Of a stretch of 64,000 nucleotides of DNA, positions 1-7,774 are shown in pieces (the stretch's first letter is position 1; every line of letters begins with the position of its first letter). Under the pieces are notes generated by a model, which saw only the letters and a program-made list of their open reading frames with translations, was not told where the DNA came from and made no database searches. The position numbers were made by a program, and so were the translations under genes. The DNA is from an uncultured Eubacteriales bacterium (GTDB taxonomy: Bacteria > Bacillota > Clostridia > Oscillospirales > Acutalibacteraceae), in assembly GCA_934486615.1 (NCBI GenBank), contig CAKSQO010000004.1, positions 62,001-126,000 on the forward strand, written 5' to 3'.

Positions 1-691
1 GGCGCTTTTCAGTGCCGCAATAAGCATAGTAGCCCTCGGAATCGTAGCCGACCGCGCTTTGCGGCAGCACCACCGCCTTTGCCGCGCCGTGGGACGTGAT
101 GAGCGCCCGCGCGCTGAGTCCCGGGAGCACGCTGTCGTCGGTTTCGTCCAGCGTGACCGTCGCTTCGATGAGCACATTGCCGCTCTTTTTCGCAGCAAGC
201 GAGTAGACCTTTGCCACACGCCCGCCGTATGCTTCTTTTTCAAAGCCGTCGCCGCTGACGCTGACCTCGTCGCCTACAGAAACAAGCAGCATATCGGCCT
301 CGCTCAAATTCACTTTAAGCCGCACGCCCTCCGTGCCGAGCACGCTGACGGCCTTGCTTTTGCCGTCGGACTCCTCGCCCGCGGCGAGGTTCAGCTGCGC
401 GACAACGCCGGAAAGCTCGCTTTTAAGCTCACCCTCGCGACCGTTTATATAAACCTCGGCAAGCGCGTCGCCCGTGTTCACACGGTCGCCTTTTTCGACA
501 AGCCAGCGCATAACCGTGCCGCCCTTTGCAAGGGTAGGTGCAAACTCCGACGTACTCTCGAGCGTGCCGAAGCACTGCAAAGTTACAGTGTAATCGCTTT
601 CCTCGGCCGTCATGTACTCAATCGGTGCCGAGGCGGAGCAGCCCGACAGTGCAAGTATCAGCGCAACGCACGCAATAAGCCACTTTTTCAT
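1..691 (-). CDS. HlyD-type efflux periplasmic adaptor lipoprotein (C-terminus outside window)
   Basis: The frame is open from an ATG at 691 to the window edge (230 residues, no stop). A lipoprotein signal is visible: KK, a hydrophobic stretch and a lipobox LSGC with Cys18. It is followed by a lipoyl-like half motif (GGTVMRWLVEKGDRV) and a beta-barrel-like segment (GVRLKVNLSEADMLLVSVGD), as in membrane fusion proteins of ABC/RND exporters. A GGTGAG ribosome site precedes the ATG. The protein would sit on the outer face of the membrane and link an exporter to its substrate. The exporter itself, probably an MacB-like ABC unit, would lie left of the window, so the substrate is unknown. Confidence 0.75.
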   Translation of the reverse strand, partial: MKKWLIACVALILALSGCSASAPIEYMTAEESDYTVTLQCFGTLESTSEFAPTLAKGGTVMRWLVEKGDRVNTGDALAEVYINGREGELKSELSGVVAQLNLAAGEESDGKSKAVSVLGTEGVRLKVNLSEADMLLVSVGDEVSVSGDGFEKEAYGGRVAKVYSLAAKKSGNVLIEATVTLDETDDSVLPGLSARALITSHGAAKAVVLPQSAVGYDSEGYYAYCGTEKR

Positions 692-790
692 CTTCTCACC
701 TCAAGACTATTTTTATCAGCCAAGGTAAATTTAAACGGCAAAAATCATATATATTACGGAAAACAAACGCTTATTTAAGGAGGATAATAT

Positions 791-2026
791 ATGCGAAAAA
801 TTCTTGCTCTGCTTTTGTCGACAGCGCTCGCGGCCATGCTCGCCTTTCCCGCAGCAGCGGACGAAGTCGACGAAAAAGGGCGCGTGGTAACTGAATATTT
901 CTCGTCCGATATGCTCGAGGATACTTTCGGTGAAGCCGTCGCGGCGGCGGTGTCGTTATCCGATTTGTCGGCTCTGAAGGCTAAGGCGGCGATACTCGTC
1001 GACCGAAAAAGCGGCAGCGTACTGTTTGAGAGCAACGCCGACGAGCAGCTGTCGCCCGCTTCGATAACCAAGGTTATGTCGCTGCTGCTGATAACCGAAG
1101 CGATTGCCGATGGCAGGCTGACGCTTGAGACAAAGGTGACGTGCAGCGAGCACGCAAGCTCGATGGGAGGCTCGCAGATATGGTTTGAGGTCGGCGAGAC
1201 GATGACGGTCGACGAGCTGCTCAAGGCCGTGGCGGTCGGCTCGGCCAACGACGCGACGGTAGCCCTCGCCGAAGCCGTTGCGGGCAGCGAGGAAGCATTC
1301 GTCGATATGATGAATGCGCGCGCAAAGGAGCTTGGGATGACGAACACCTGCTTCAAAAACTGTTCGGGGCTTGATGCGGACGGCCACCTGACGACCGCGC
1401 GCGATATAGCGATAATGTCCTGCGAGCTGATGAAGCACAGCCTTATCAAAAAGTACACTACGATATGGATCGACTCGCTGCGCTCCGGCGCAACGCAGCT
1501 TGTCAACACCAACAAGCTCATTCGCTTTTACCCGGGCGCGACGGGACTTAAAACCGGCACGACCGACAAAGCGGGCTGCTGCCTTTCGGCTTCGGCCGAG
1601 CGCGACGGTTTAAGTCTGGTCGCAGTCGTCCTCGGCAGCCCGACGAGCAACGACCGCTTTGCAAGCGCCAAGGCGCTGCTGAACTACGGCTTCTCAAACT
1701 ACTGCGAGGCAAGCGTGCCGATAAGCCTCGGCAAGCAATCGATCGTGCCCGTCAACCACGGCACGCAGATGAGCGTCAAGCTGAAAGTTAAGGATAAGCT
1801 CGCCCTGCTGACCGAAAAGGTCAACAAGGACGGCTTCAGCGTACAGCTTGAGCTGCCCGATGAGGTCGACGCGCCTGTTAAAAAGGGCGAAGTCATCGGC
1901 CGCGCGGTCGTGTATTTAAACGCCGCGCGCGTCGGCGAAGCGGAGATAACCGCCGCTGAAAAGGTTGACAAAATGGATATGCCGCACGCGCTGCAGCGTA
2001 TGCTCAGCGGACTGCTGACAAATTAA
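791..2026 (+). CDS. dacF: D-alanyl-D-alanine carboxypeptidase (DacF/PBP5 family)
   Basis: A 411-residue secreted serine peptidase that trims the terminal D-Ala of peptidoglycan pentapeptides. It has an N-terminal signal peptide ending near AAADE, the catalytic SxxK motif (SITK, Ser91-Lys94), SAN at 151-153 and KTG at 254-256 (LKTGTTDKAG). A PBP5_C-like beta domain follows (about 300-390), and a short amphipathic C-terminal end could anchor it to the membrane. The AAGGAGG site lies 7 nt before the ATG. It is divergent from the adaptor gene and convergent with the pseudokinase gene. Family assignment is firm; dacF rather than another dac paralogue is likely but not proven. Confidence 0.93.
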   Translation: MRKILALLLSTALAAMLAFPAAADEVDEKGRVVTEYFSSDMLEDTFGEAVAAAVSLSDLSALKAKAAILVDRKSGSVLFESNADEQLSPASITKVMSLLLITEAIADGRLTLETKVTCSEHASSMGGSQIWFEVGETMTVDELLKAVAVGSANDATVALAEAVAGSEEAFVDMMNARAKELGMTNTCFKNCSGLDADGHLTTARDIAIMSCELMKHSLIKKYTTIWIDSLRSGATQLVNTNKLIRFYPGATGLKTGTTDKAGCCLSASAERDGLSLVAVVLGSPTSNDRFASAKALLNYGFSNYCEASVPISLGKQSIVPVNHGTQMSVKLKVKDKLALLTEKVNKDGFSVQLELPDEVDAPVKKGEVIGRAVVYLNAARVGEAEITAAEKVDKMDMPHALQRMLSGLLTN

Positions 2027-2033
2027 ATAAAGC

Positions 2034-2070
2034 AAAAGGCAGACCGCGTTTTTCACGGTCTGCCTTAAAA
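2034..2070. terminator. Bidirectional intrinsic terminator between dacF and the pseudokinase gene
   Basis: An 11-bp perfect stem (2036-2046 with 2056-2066, AAGGCAGACCG) encloses a 9-nt loop. A-rich and T-rich flanks on both sides let it end the two convergent genes. The T tract is better for the minus-strand gene. Confidence 0.75.
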
Positions 2071-2083
2071 TTTGCAGGTTATA

Positions 2084-3832
2084 TCAGTGGGTTGAAGTTG
2101 AATTCGACGAGGTTCCTTCGGAAGAGGACGAGTGTCTCGAAGAAGAAGCGGCCGACGAGCTCTTGCTCGATGATGAGCCCGACGGGTTTCTGCTTGAGGA
2201 CGAACCGGAGCTGGAGCGCGACGAAGAGCTTGAGTCATCGTCGTCCTGACCGTTGCCGACGCTGTAGTAAATGGTAACGGTGGAGAACATGGAGACCTTC
2301 TGTCCGCTCGACGGCTCAACGTCGACGACGTAATCCTTGCGGATATTGTCGCTGACCTTACCCTCGACAAAGATATTCTCGGCTCTGAAGCCCGCTTCAA
2401 GCAGCTTCAGTCTGACCTCCTCAACGGAAAGTCCGGTCAGGTTCTTCGGTATGCTCAGCGTACCGTTGCCGATGCTGACCTTGACCTCGATGACGGTGCC
2501 CTCGGGCTTTTTCTCGCCCGCTTTTATCGACTGCTCGAATATCTGGCCGTATTCGTAGTTGCTCATAGCGCACTCGATGACCTTGACCTCGAACACCTCT
2601 CCGCAGCGGGTGACCGCGTCGGAGTAGCTCATTCCGACAAGATTGAACACCTCGTAGGTCGCCTCCGGGTTATCGGGATCGGGCACGAGCGGAGCGATGC
2701 TCGACGACGGCGCGGAAGCTTCGGACGGCTTGGCCGGCTCGGCGAACATGGGCTTGATGACCCACTGGAATATACAGAACACGACAACGGCGATTATAAC
2801 GACCGTGGCGGAAACGGCGATGGCGACGTACTTTCTGCTGCTGCTCTTGCTTTCACCTGCAGCGGCCGAGTCGGCAGCAGCGGGAATAAGCGAGGTTTTC
2901 AGCTCTGCGACAGTCCGGATACGGTCGTCGGCAAGGATTGCCAGACCGTCGGCAAGGGTGGTGAGGACGTTCCTCGGAATCTCCTTGGCGATGTTGGTCG
3001 GGATTATCATCTTGTCGTTCGTCACGCGCTCGGTAGCGTCCGCAGGCGGCGAGCCGACGAGTATGCGGTAGAGCGTGGCACACAGGCCGTAAACATCGGT
3101 CCATGTACCCTGACTGTTCTCAAAGCCGTACTGCTCGATAGCGGCAAAGCCCGGGAACAGCTGCGAGTTCATACCGCTGCGCGCGGTGCGCACATCGGCG
3201 ACACAGAAGCCCGTAATCCTGATTTTGCCGTCAACGCCGACAATGAGCGTTTCGGGCGACAGTCCCCTATGTATAAGCCCCTCGCCGTGCAGAGCGGACA
3301 AAGTCGTCAGCACAGGCATAAGCAGCGGACGGATCTGATTCCACGAAAGCGTGCCGCCGTTTCTGATAAGGAACTCACGCATGGTGATTGTCTTGACGTG
3401 GTCGGTGACATAGTACGCGGTGTTGTTGGCCTCGAAAATATCGCGCACGGTGAAGATCGACGGCATATCGCCGACCTTTGCAAGCGAGCGCGCTATGTTG
3501 AGGAACTGGCCGATGTAGGTGTTGTACTCGTACTCCTTGCCTGCGAGGGGCGCAACGCTGACTTTATCGGCGGCGCGGTCGCAGAAATTCTCGGGGAAAT
3601 ACTCGTGCACGCGCACGGGAACATTCTCGGTGGTGTCCCATGCGATGTAGGTCACACTGTCGCTGTAGCTTTCGATAGAAGCGCCGATAAGGTAGCGGCC
3701 GTCGAGCAGATAGCGCAGCGGCAGGTTGGATATCGGCTGAATATCGCCGTCGCTGAAGCCGCACTTAGGGCAGACATCGCTGTTGCCTTTGTCGCTCATA
3801 CAGCCCATACACAGACGATCGTAATCGATCAT
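2084..3832 (-). CDS. Membrane pseudokinase with N-terminal zinc ribbon, two PASTA domains and Ser-rich tail
   Basis: A 582-residue protein. Order: CxxC...CxxC zinc ribbon (Cys8, 11, 21, 24); a kinase-like domain about 44-315; one membrane segment about 334-357; two PASTA repeats about 393-455 and 459-525; then a tail of about 50 residues that is mostly Ser with a few Lys/Arg. The kinase fold is recognisable (RYLIG, EYFPENF, TDVYGL), but every catalytic position I can align is lost: the glycine loop is absent, the VAIK lysine is His76, HRD reads HRG, the HRDxxxxN asparagine is Thr, and DFG reads GFC. It therefore probably senses cell wall muropeptides outside and acts as a scaffold inside. The start is the ATG at 3832: AGGAG lies 8 nt before it, while the upstream GTG overlaps that site. 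Neighbour of dacF. Confidence 0.88.
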   Translation of the reverse strand: MIDYDRLCMGCMSDKGNSDVCPKCGFSDGDIQPISNLPLRYLLDGRYLIGASIESYSDSVTYIAWDTTENVPVRVHEYFPENFCDRAADKVSVAPLAGKEYEYNTYIGQFLNIARSLAKVGDMPSIFTVRDIFEANNTAYYVTDHVKTITMREFLIRNGGTLSWNQIRPLLMPVLTTLSALHGEGLIHRGLSPETLIVGVDGKIRITGFCVADVRTARSGMNSQLFPGFAAIEQYGFENSQGTWTDVYGLCATLYRILVGSPPADATERVTNDKMIIPTNIAKEIPRNVLTTLADGLAILADDRIRTVAELKTSLIPAAADSAAAGESKSSSRKYVAIAVSATVVIIAVVVFCIFQWVIKPMFAEPAKPSEASAPSSSIAPLVPDPDNPEATYEVFNLVGMSYSDAVTRCGEVFEVKVIECAMSNYEYGQIFEQSIKAGEKKPEGTVIEVKVSIGNGTLSIPKNLTGLSVEEVRLKLLEAGFRAENIFVEGKVSDNIRKDYVVDVEPSSGQKVSMFSTVTIYYSVGNGQDDDDSSSSSRSSSGSSSSRNPSGSSSSKSSSAASSSRHSSSSEGTSSNSTSTH

Positions 3833-3969
3833 TGCATTCACTCCTAAATATAAGTCTGCTTAAAAATGCCGAGCATATTGTAGCACATAAGCGTTTTTAT
3901 TTCAAGTCCCTCCGCAGGGCAAAACGATGACACTTTTGTAACAAAATCCATCAGTCTGACAAAATGTGG

Positions 3970-3998
3970 TTGAAAAACAGGCACATACATAGTATAAT
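3970..3998 (+). promoter_or_regulatory. Sigma-A promoter of the peptide-binding lipoprotein gene
   Basis: TTGAAA (3970-3975), a 17-nt spacer and TATAAT (3993-3998), 39 nt before the start codon. Confidence 0.75.
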
Positions 3999-4037
3999 AA
4001 GTTGTCACAGTATGAGTTTAAGCGGGGTGCGGCGCGT

Positions 4038-5561
4038 ATGAAAGCTATAAAGATTATCACGGCCGTCGTGCTTTGTCTGGCTCTGCTTGCGGGCTGCGCG
4101 GGCACTTCCGACGGATCGGCTTCGTCGGATAAATCAGGCTCAAACGCGTCCGGCTCAAAAAAGGTCAGAGTCACCCTGCCCTTTTCGGCAAGTGACGTGC
4201 TCGACCCGTTCACGGCCAAGACCAAGCAAAATCAGGAGCTGACAATGCTGCTGTTTGACCCGCTTATCAAGCTTGATGAAAACTACGAGCCCGTCTGTTT
4301 TCTTGCTGACAAGGTCGAGCAAAGCGGCCTTACATTAAATATAAGGCTAAAATCGGCCACCTTCACCGACGGCACGCGCGTCTCTGCCGACGACGTCGTC
4401 TACTCACTCAGACAGGCAATGGCGAGCGGCTCCAACTACGCCGACCGCCTTTCATCGGTTGCAGGCGTCGGCGCCGCCGATGCGTCGACCGTCACCGTGA
4501 CGATGAAGCACTTTGACCCCTGTTTCATCAATAATCTCGACTTTCCCATAATCAAGTCGGGCACGGCCTCGCTTAAAAACGACAATAACCTCCCCGTCGC
4601 CCCGATTGGCTGCGGCAGATACACAATCGAGTACGATAAAAGCTATCGGCTCAAGGCCAACGGCAGCTACTACGGCGGCAGCATTAAGCTCAAGGAAATA
4701 AGCCTTGTCGACTGCCCGGACGACGATTCGCTCAGTCACTATATGACCATCGGCACCCTTGCTGCCGTCTACTCCGATTTGTCCGACTCGCAGATACCGA
4801 AAATGGCGGGCAAAACGGTCAAGACCGCTACTACAAATTTGGTCTATATCGGAGCAAACTCGCAGCGCGCCGTGATTTCCGACAGTCGGCTGCGCCTTGC
4901 GGTCAGCTTTGCCGTCGACCGCGCTCAGCTTTGCAACAAGGCGTATTTTGAGTACGCCGAGCCTGCTACAAGCCTTTTTCCGTCAAAATGGCCCGCGATA
5001 AACGGCCTGACTTCAATCGACAGCACACAAAACACCGAACAGGCGGTTGCTTATTTCAACGAGTTGGGTTATAATAGTACCGACTCCGAGGGATACCTTA
5101 CAAATGAGGGCGGCTCGCGCCTGACTTTGAAGCTGCTTTACAATTCAGATAACGCCGCGCGCACAAGCGCCGCCGAGCAGATAAGCGAGCAGCTCAGAAA
5201 ATGCGGTGTTTTCGTCAATCTGGTCGGTGCGGATTTTGAGCGATACAAGGCGCTGCTCGAATCCGGGCAGTTCGACCTCTACATCGGCGAGATCCGCTTC
5301 TCAAACAGCCTTGACGCAAGTGCGCTCTATTCGGGCGGCGCTGTCTACGGCGTCAACAGCGAGGGTGAAGCGGCAAAAGCTTACTCTGCCTACGCGGCCG
5401 GTGAGGGCGATATTCTTTCGGCAGTGTCGGGCTTTGTGTCCGATATGCCGCTTATTCCGCTGTGCTACCGCTGCGGCGTGCTCGTTGTTTCAAACGCGGC
5501 CGCGGGCAGCATAAGCTACAGCATAAGTGATGTCTATAACGGCATTGAAAGCCTCGGTTAA
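4038..5561 (+). CDS. ABC transporter substrate-binding lipoprotein, family 5 (oligopeptide type)
   Basis: A 507-residue exported lipoprotein with lipobox LLAGC in the first 20 residues, then a Gly/Ser-rich linker. The body follows the DppA/OppA pattern: LPFSASDVLDPFTAKTKQ near the start, FTDGTRVSADDVVYSLRQAM (the family signature), then the hinge and lobe II. It would deliver peptides, nickel-like chelates or similar solutes to an ABC importer. No permease or ATPase gene is adjacent, so it is an orphan receptor here. The ATG at 4038 is chosen because the signal peptide starts there; an upstream TTG would add a charged leader that spoils it. Substrate unknown. Confidence 0.88.
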   Translation: MKAIKIITAVVLCLALLAGCAGTSDGSASSDKSGSNASGSKKVRVTLPFSASDVLDPFTAKTKQNQELTMLLFDPLIKLDENYEPVCFLADKVEQSGLTLNIRLKSATFTDGTRVSADDVVYSLRQAMASGSNYADRLSSVAGVGAADASTVTVTMKHFDPCFINNLDFPIIKSGTASLKNDNNLPVAPIGCGRYTIEYDKSYRLKANGSYYGGSIKLKEISLVDCPDDDSLSHYMTIGTLAAVYSDLSDSQIPKMAGKTVKTATTNLVYIGANSQRAVISDSRLRLAVSFAVDRAQLCNKAYFEYAEPATSLFPSKWPAINGLTSIDSTQNTEQAVAYFNELGYNSTDSEGYLTNEGGSRLTLKLLYNSDNAARTSAAEQISEQLRKCGVFVNLVGADFERYKALLESGQFDLYIGEIRFSNSLDASALYSGGAVYGVNSEGEAAKAYSAYAAGEGDILSAVSGFVSDMPLIPLCYRCGVLVVSNAAAGSISYSISDVYNGIESLG

Positions 5562-5683
5562 GCTCCGTTTCGGGGCGGCAGCGGACTTTCGGGTCGATAT
5601 AATAAAAGCAATTATTTTTACGCGGAAAACGCCGACACTTTCGCGTTAAACTTAAACTTAGTCGGAGAACGGAGCTATTATTT

Positions 5684-6034
5684 ATGATTGCTTACGAAAC
5701 CAAATACGGTAAGGTTTTTGTTTCAAATGCTTTTTTTGCCAAGCTGATAGGTCACGCCGTTTCGTCTTGCTACGGCGTTGTCGGTATGGTTCCCAAGGGC
5801 GGACAGAAGATCAGAAATTTCCTGTCCGGAGGCAGAATGATAGATAAAGGCATTGTGGTGAGAGGAAATATCGACAGTATTTCCGTCGAGCTGCATATCG
5901 TTGTGACCTACGGCATCAACATTAGCGCGGTCGCGGCCAGCATTGACCACAACGTGCGCTACACCGTCAAGGAGGCCACAGGCATCGACGTTAAAAAAGT
6001 ATCCGTCCACGTTGACGGTATGAAAGCTGACTGA
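5684..6034 (+). CDS. Asp23/Gls24 family protein (YloU-like)
   Basis: A 116-residue Asp23/Gls24 domain protein with the family pattern of two related halves: YGKVFVSNAFFAKLIGHAV and the IDSISVELHIVVTYGINI strand followed by VRYTVKEATGIDVKKVSVHV. Members are abundant small proteins linked to envelope or alkaline stress, often membrane-associated through partners; no enzyme activity is known. It lies 21 nt before the DAK2-domain gene, the same order as yloU-yloV in Bacillus subtilis. A GGAG site lies 9 nt before the ATG. Confidence 0.9.
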   Translation: MIAYETKYGKVFVSNAFFAKLIGHAVSSCYGVVGMVPKGGQKIRNFLSGGRMIDKGIVVRGNIDSISVELHIVVTYGINISAVAASIDHNVRYTVKEATGIDVKKVSVHVDGMKAD

Positions 6035-6055
6035 TTACCGTCAGACTAAGGAGAG

Positions 6056-7720
6056 ATGATACCAGTGATAAACGGAAATACTCTGCGCGACGCCTTTATT
6101 TCAGGCGCCAACAACATTACAAACAATAAACAGAAAATCGACGAGCTGAACGTCTTCCCCGTCCCCGACGGAGATACGGGCACAAATATGTCGATGACTA
6201 TAAACAACGCCGTCAAGGAGCTTTCACGCCTGTCCGACGCACCTGTAAGCAAGGTGTCCGAGACTGCCGCAAACGCTTTTCTGCGCGGCGCAAGAGGAAA
6301 CTCGGGCGTTATACTGTCGCTGCTTTTCAGAGGCTTCTCAAAGGGACTCAAGGGCAAGGACGTTATGACCGCCGCCGACTTCACCGCTTCACTCGGACTC
6401 GGCGTTGAAGCCGCCTACAAGGCTGTTATGAAGCCGACCGAGGGCACTATTCTCACCGTTGCAAGAGTTGCGCACGAAAAGGCAAAAGCCTGCTCAAGCG
6501 ATGACTTTATGACCGTGTTCAACACCGCGCTTGACGGCGCTAAGAAAGCGCTCGCCTCCACACCCGAGCTGCTGCCCGTGCTTAAAAAAGCAGGCGTAGT
6601 CGATGCGGGCGGTCAGGGCTTCGTCACCGTGCTTGAGGGTATGCGCTCCGTCTTTGCCGACGGCAAGGTTATCGAGAGCGCTTCCGCTCCCGCGAAGGCC
6701 GCTGCCGTCAGCGAGCATAAAAACGCCGCTGCCGAGTACGATTCCGACATCACTTTCACCTACTGCACCGAGTTCATCGTCAACAAAAACGGCAGCTCCG
6801 ACGCTAAGCTGCTGCGCGCCTATCTTGAGACTATCGGCGACAGTGCCGTTGTAGTCGACGACGAGAATATCATCAAGGTTCACGTCCACACAGACCACCC
6901 GGGCAACGCTATTGAAAAGGGGCTTGAGTTCGGCTCGCTGGTCAATATGAAGATCGAAAATATGCGCGAGCAGCACGAGCGTGCAAAGCAGGACAATTCC
7001 GAGCGCAAAGAGGTCAACACCGACTCCGACGGTAACTCCTACTCCCCTGTTAAAAAGGAGAACAAGTTCGGCTTTGTCAGCGTCTGCGTCGGCGAGGGCA
7101 TTGAGCAGCTGTTCTACGATCTGGGCGTTGACAACCTCGTCAGCGGCGGTCAGACCATGAACCCGAGCACCGATGACATTCTGCGCGCGGTGGAGCTTAC
7201 CCCCGCCGAGACGGTGTTCGTCCTGCCCAACAACAAAAACATCATTATGGCAGCCGAGATGGCTGTTCCGCTTTCAACGCGCAACGTCATCGTCCTGCCG
7301 ACCAAGACCGTGCCTATGGGCATTTCGGCCATGCTTGCTTTCGACCCCGAGGCCGAAGCCGACACCAACGCCGTCAACATGAAGAACGCTGCCGAGAAGG
7401 TCGCCACAGGCCAGATCACCTTTGCTGCGAGAGACTCCGACTTCGACGGCTTCAAGATCAAAGAGGGCGACATTCTCGCAATGGAGAACGGCAAGCTCTC
7501 GTTCACCGATCGCGACTTTATGCGCGCGGCGGTCAAGCTGACCAAGTCGATGTGCAATAAAGACACCTCTTTCGTCACCCTCATCTACGGCGACAACGTT
7601 TCCGAAGCTCAGGCCGAAAGCGTGCGCGACGTGCTTGAGACAAAGCTCGGCGGCGAGGTCGAGGTCAACGTCATCAACGGCGGTCAGCCCATCTACTACT
7701 TCATCATTTCAGTGGAATAA
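6056..7720 (+). CDS. DAK2/DhaL domain protein, fatty acid kinase-like (YloV/FakA)
   Basis: A 554-residue protein. Residues about 8-175 form the DhaL nucleotide-binding domain with the Mg-ATP signature LNVFPVPDGDTGTNMS and RGARGNSGVILS. A middle linker and a C-terminal DegV-like fold follow (about 330-554). Relatives (FakA, YloV) phosphorylate fatty acids bound by a FakB partner so that they can enter phospholipids. No fakB is adjacent. It is co-transcribed with the Asp23 gene and followed by recG, a conserved Firmicute order. The start is uncertain: AAGGAG is only 2 nt from the ATG at 6056, so the GTG at 6065 may be used. Confidence 0.88.
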   Translation: MIPVINGNTLRDAFISGANNITNNKQKIDELNVFPVPDGDTGTNMSMTINNAVKELSRLSDAPVSKVSETAANAFLRGARGNSGVILSLLFRGFSKGLKGKDVMTAADFTASLGLGVEAAYKAVMKPTEGTILTVARVAHEKAKACSSDDFMTVFNTALDGAKKALASTPELLPVLKKAGVVDAGGQGFVTVLEGMRSVFADGKVIESASAPAKAAAVSEHKNAAAEYDSDITFTYCTEFIVNKNGSSDAKLLRAYLETIGDSAVVVDDENIIKVHVHTDHPGNAIEKGLEFGSLVNMKIENMREQHERAKQDNSERKEVNTDSDGNSYSPVKKENKFGFVSVCVGEGIEQLFYDLGVDNLVSGGQTMNPSTDDILRAVELTPAETVFVLPNNKNIIMAAEMAVPLSTRNVIVLPTKTVPMGISAMLAFDPEAEADTNAVNMKNAAEKVATGQITFAARDSDFDGFKIKEGDILAMENGKLSFTDRDFMRAAVKLTKSMCNKDTSFVTLIYGDNVSEAQAESVRDVLETKLGGEVEVNVINGGQPIYYFIISVE

Positions 7721-7774
7721 CAGCTTTTTCGGATTTTACGAAAAACACGATACCTATCCAAAAGGGTGAGCTTT

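Noticed and set aside
5598..5603. Promoter before asp23
   Set aside because: A TATAAT is present but nothing like a -35 lies at the right distance, so it was not listed.
5561..5676. 9-bp inverted repeat that could mask the asp23 ribosome site
   Set aside because: The arms are 100 nt apart and the left arm overlaps the end of the upstream gene, probably upstream of the transcript start; likely chance.
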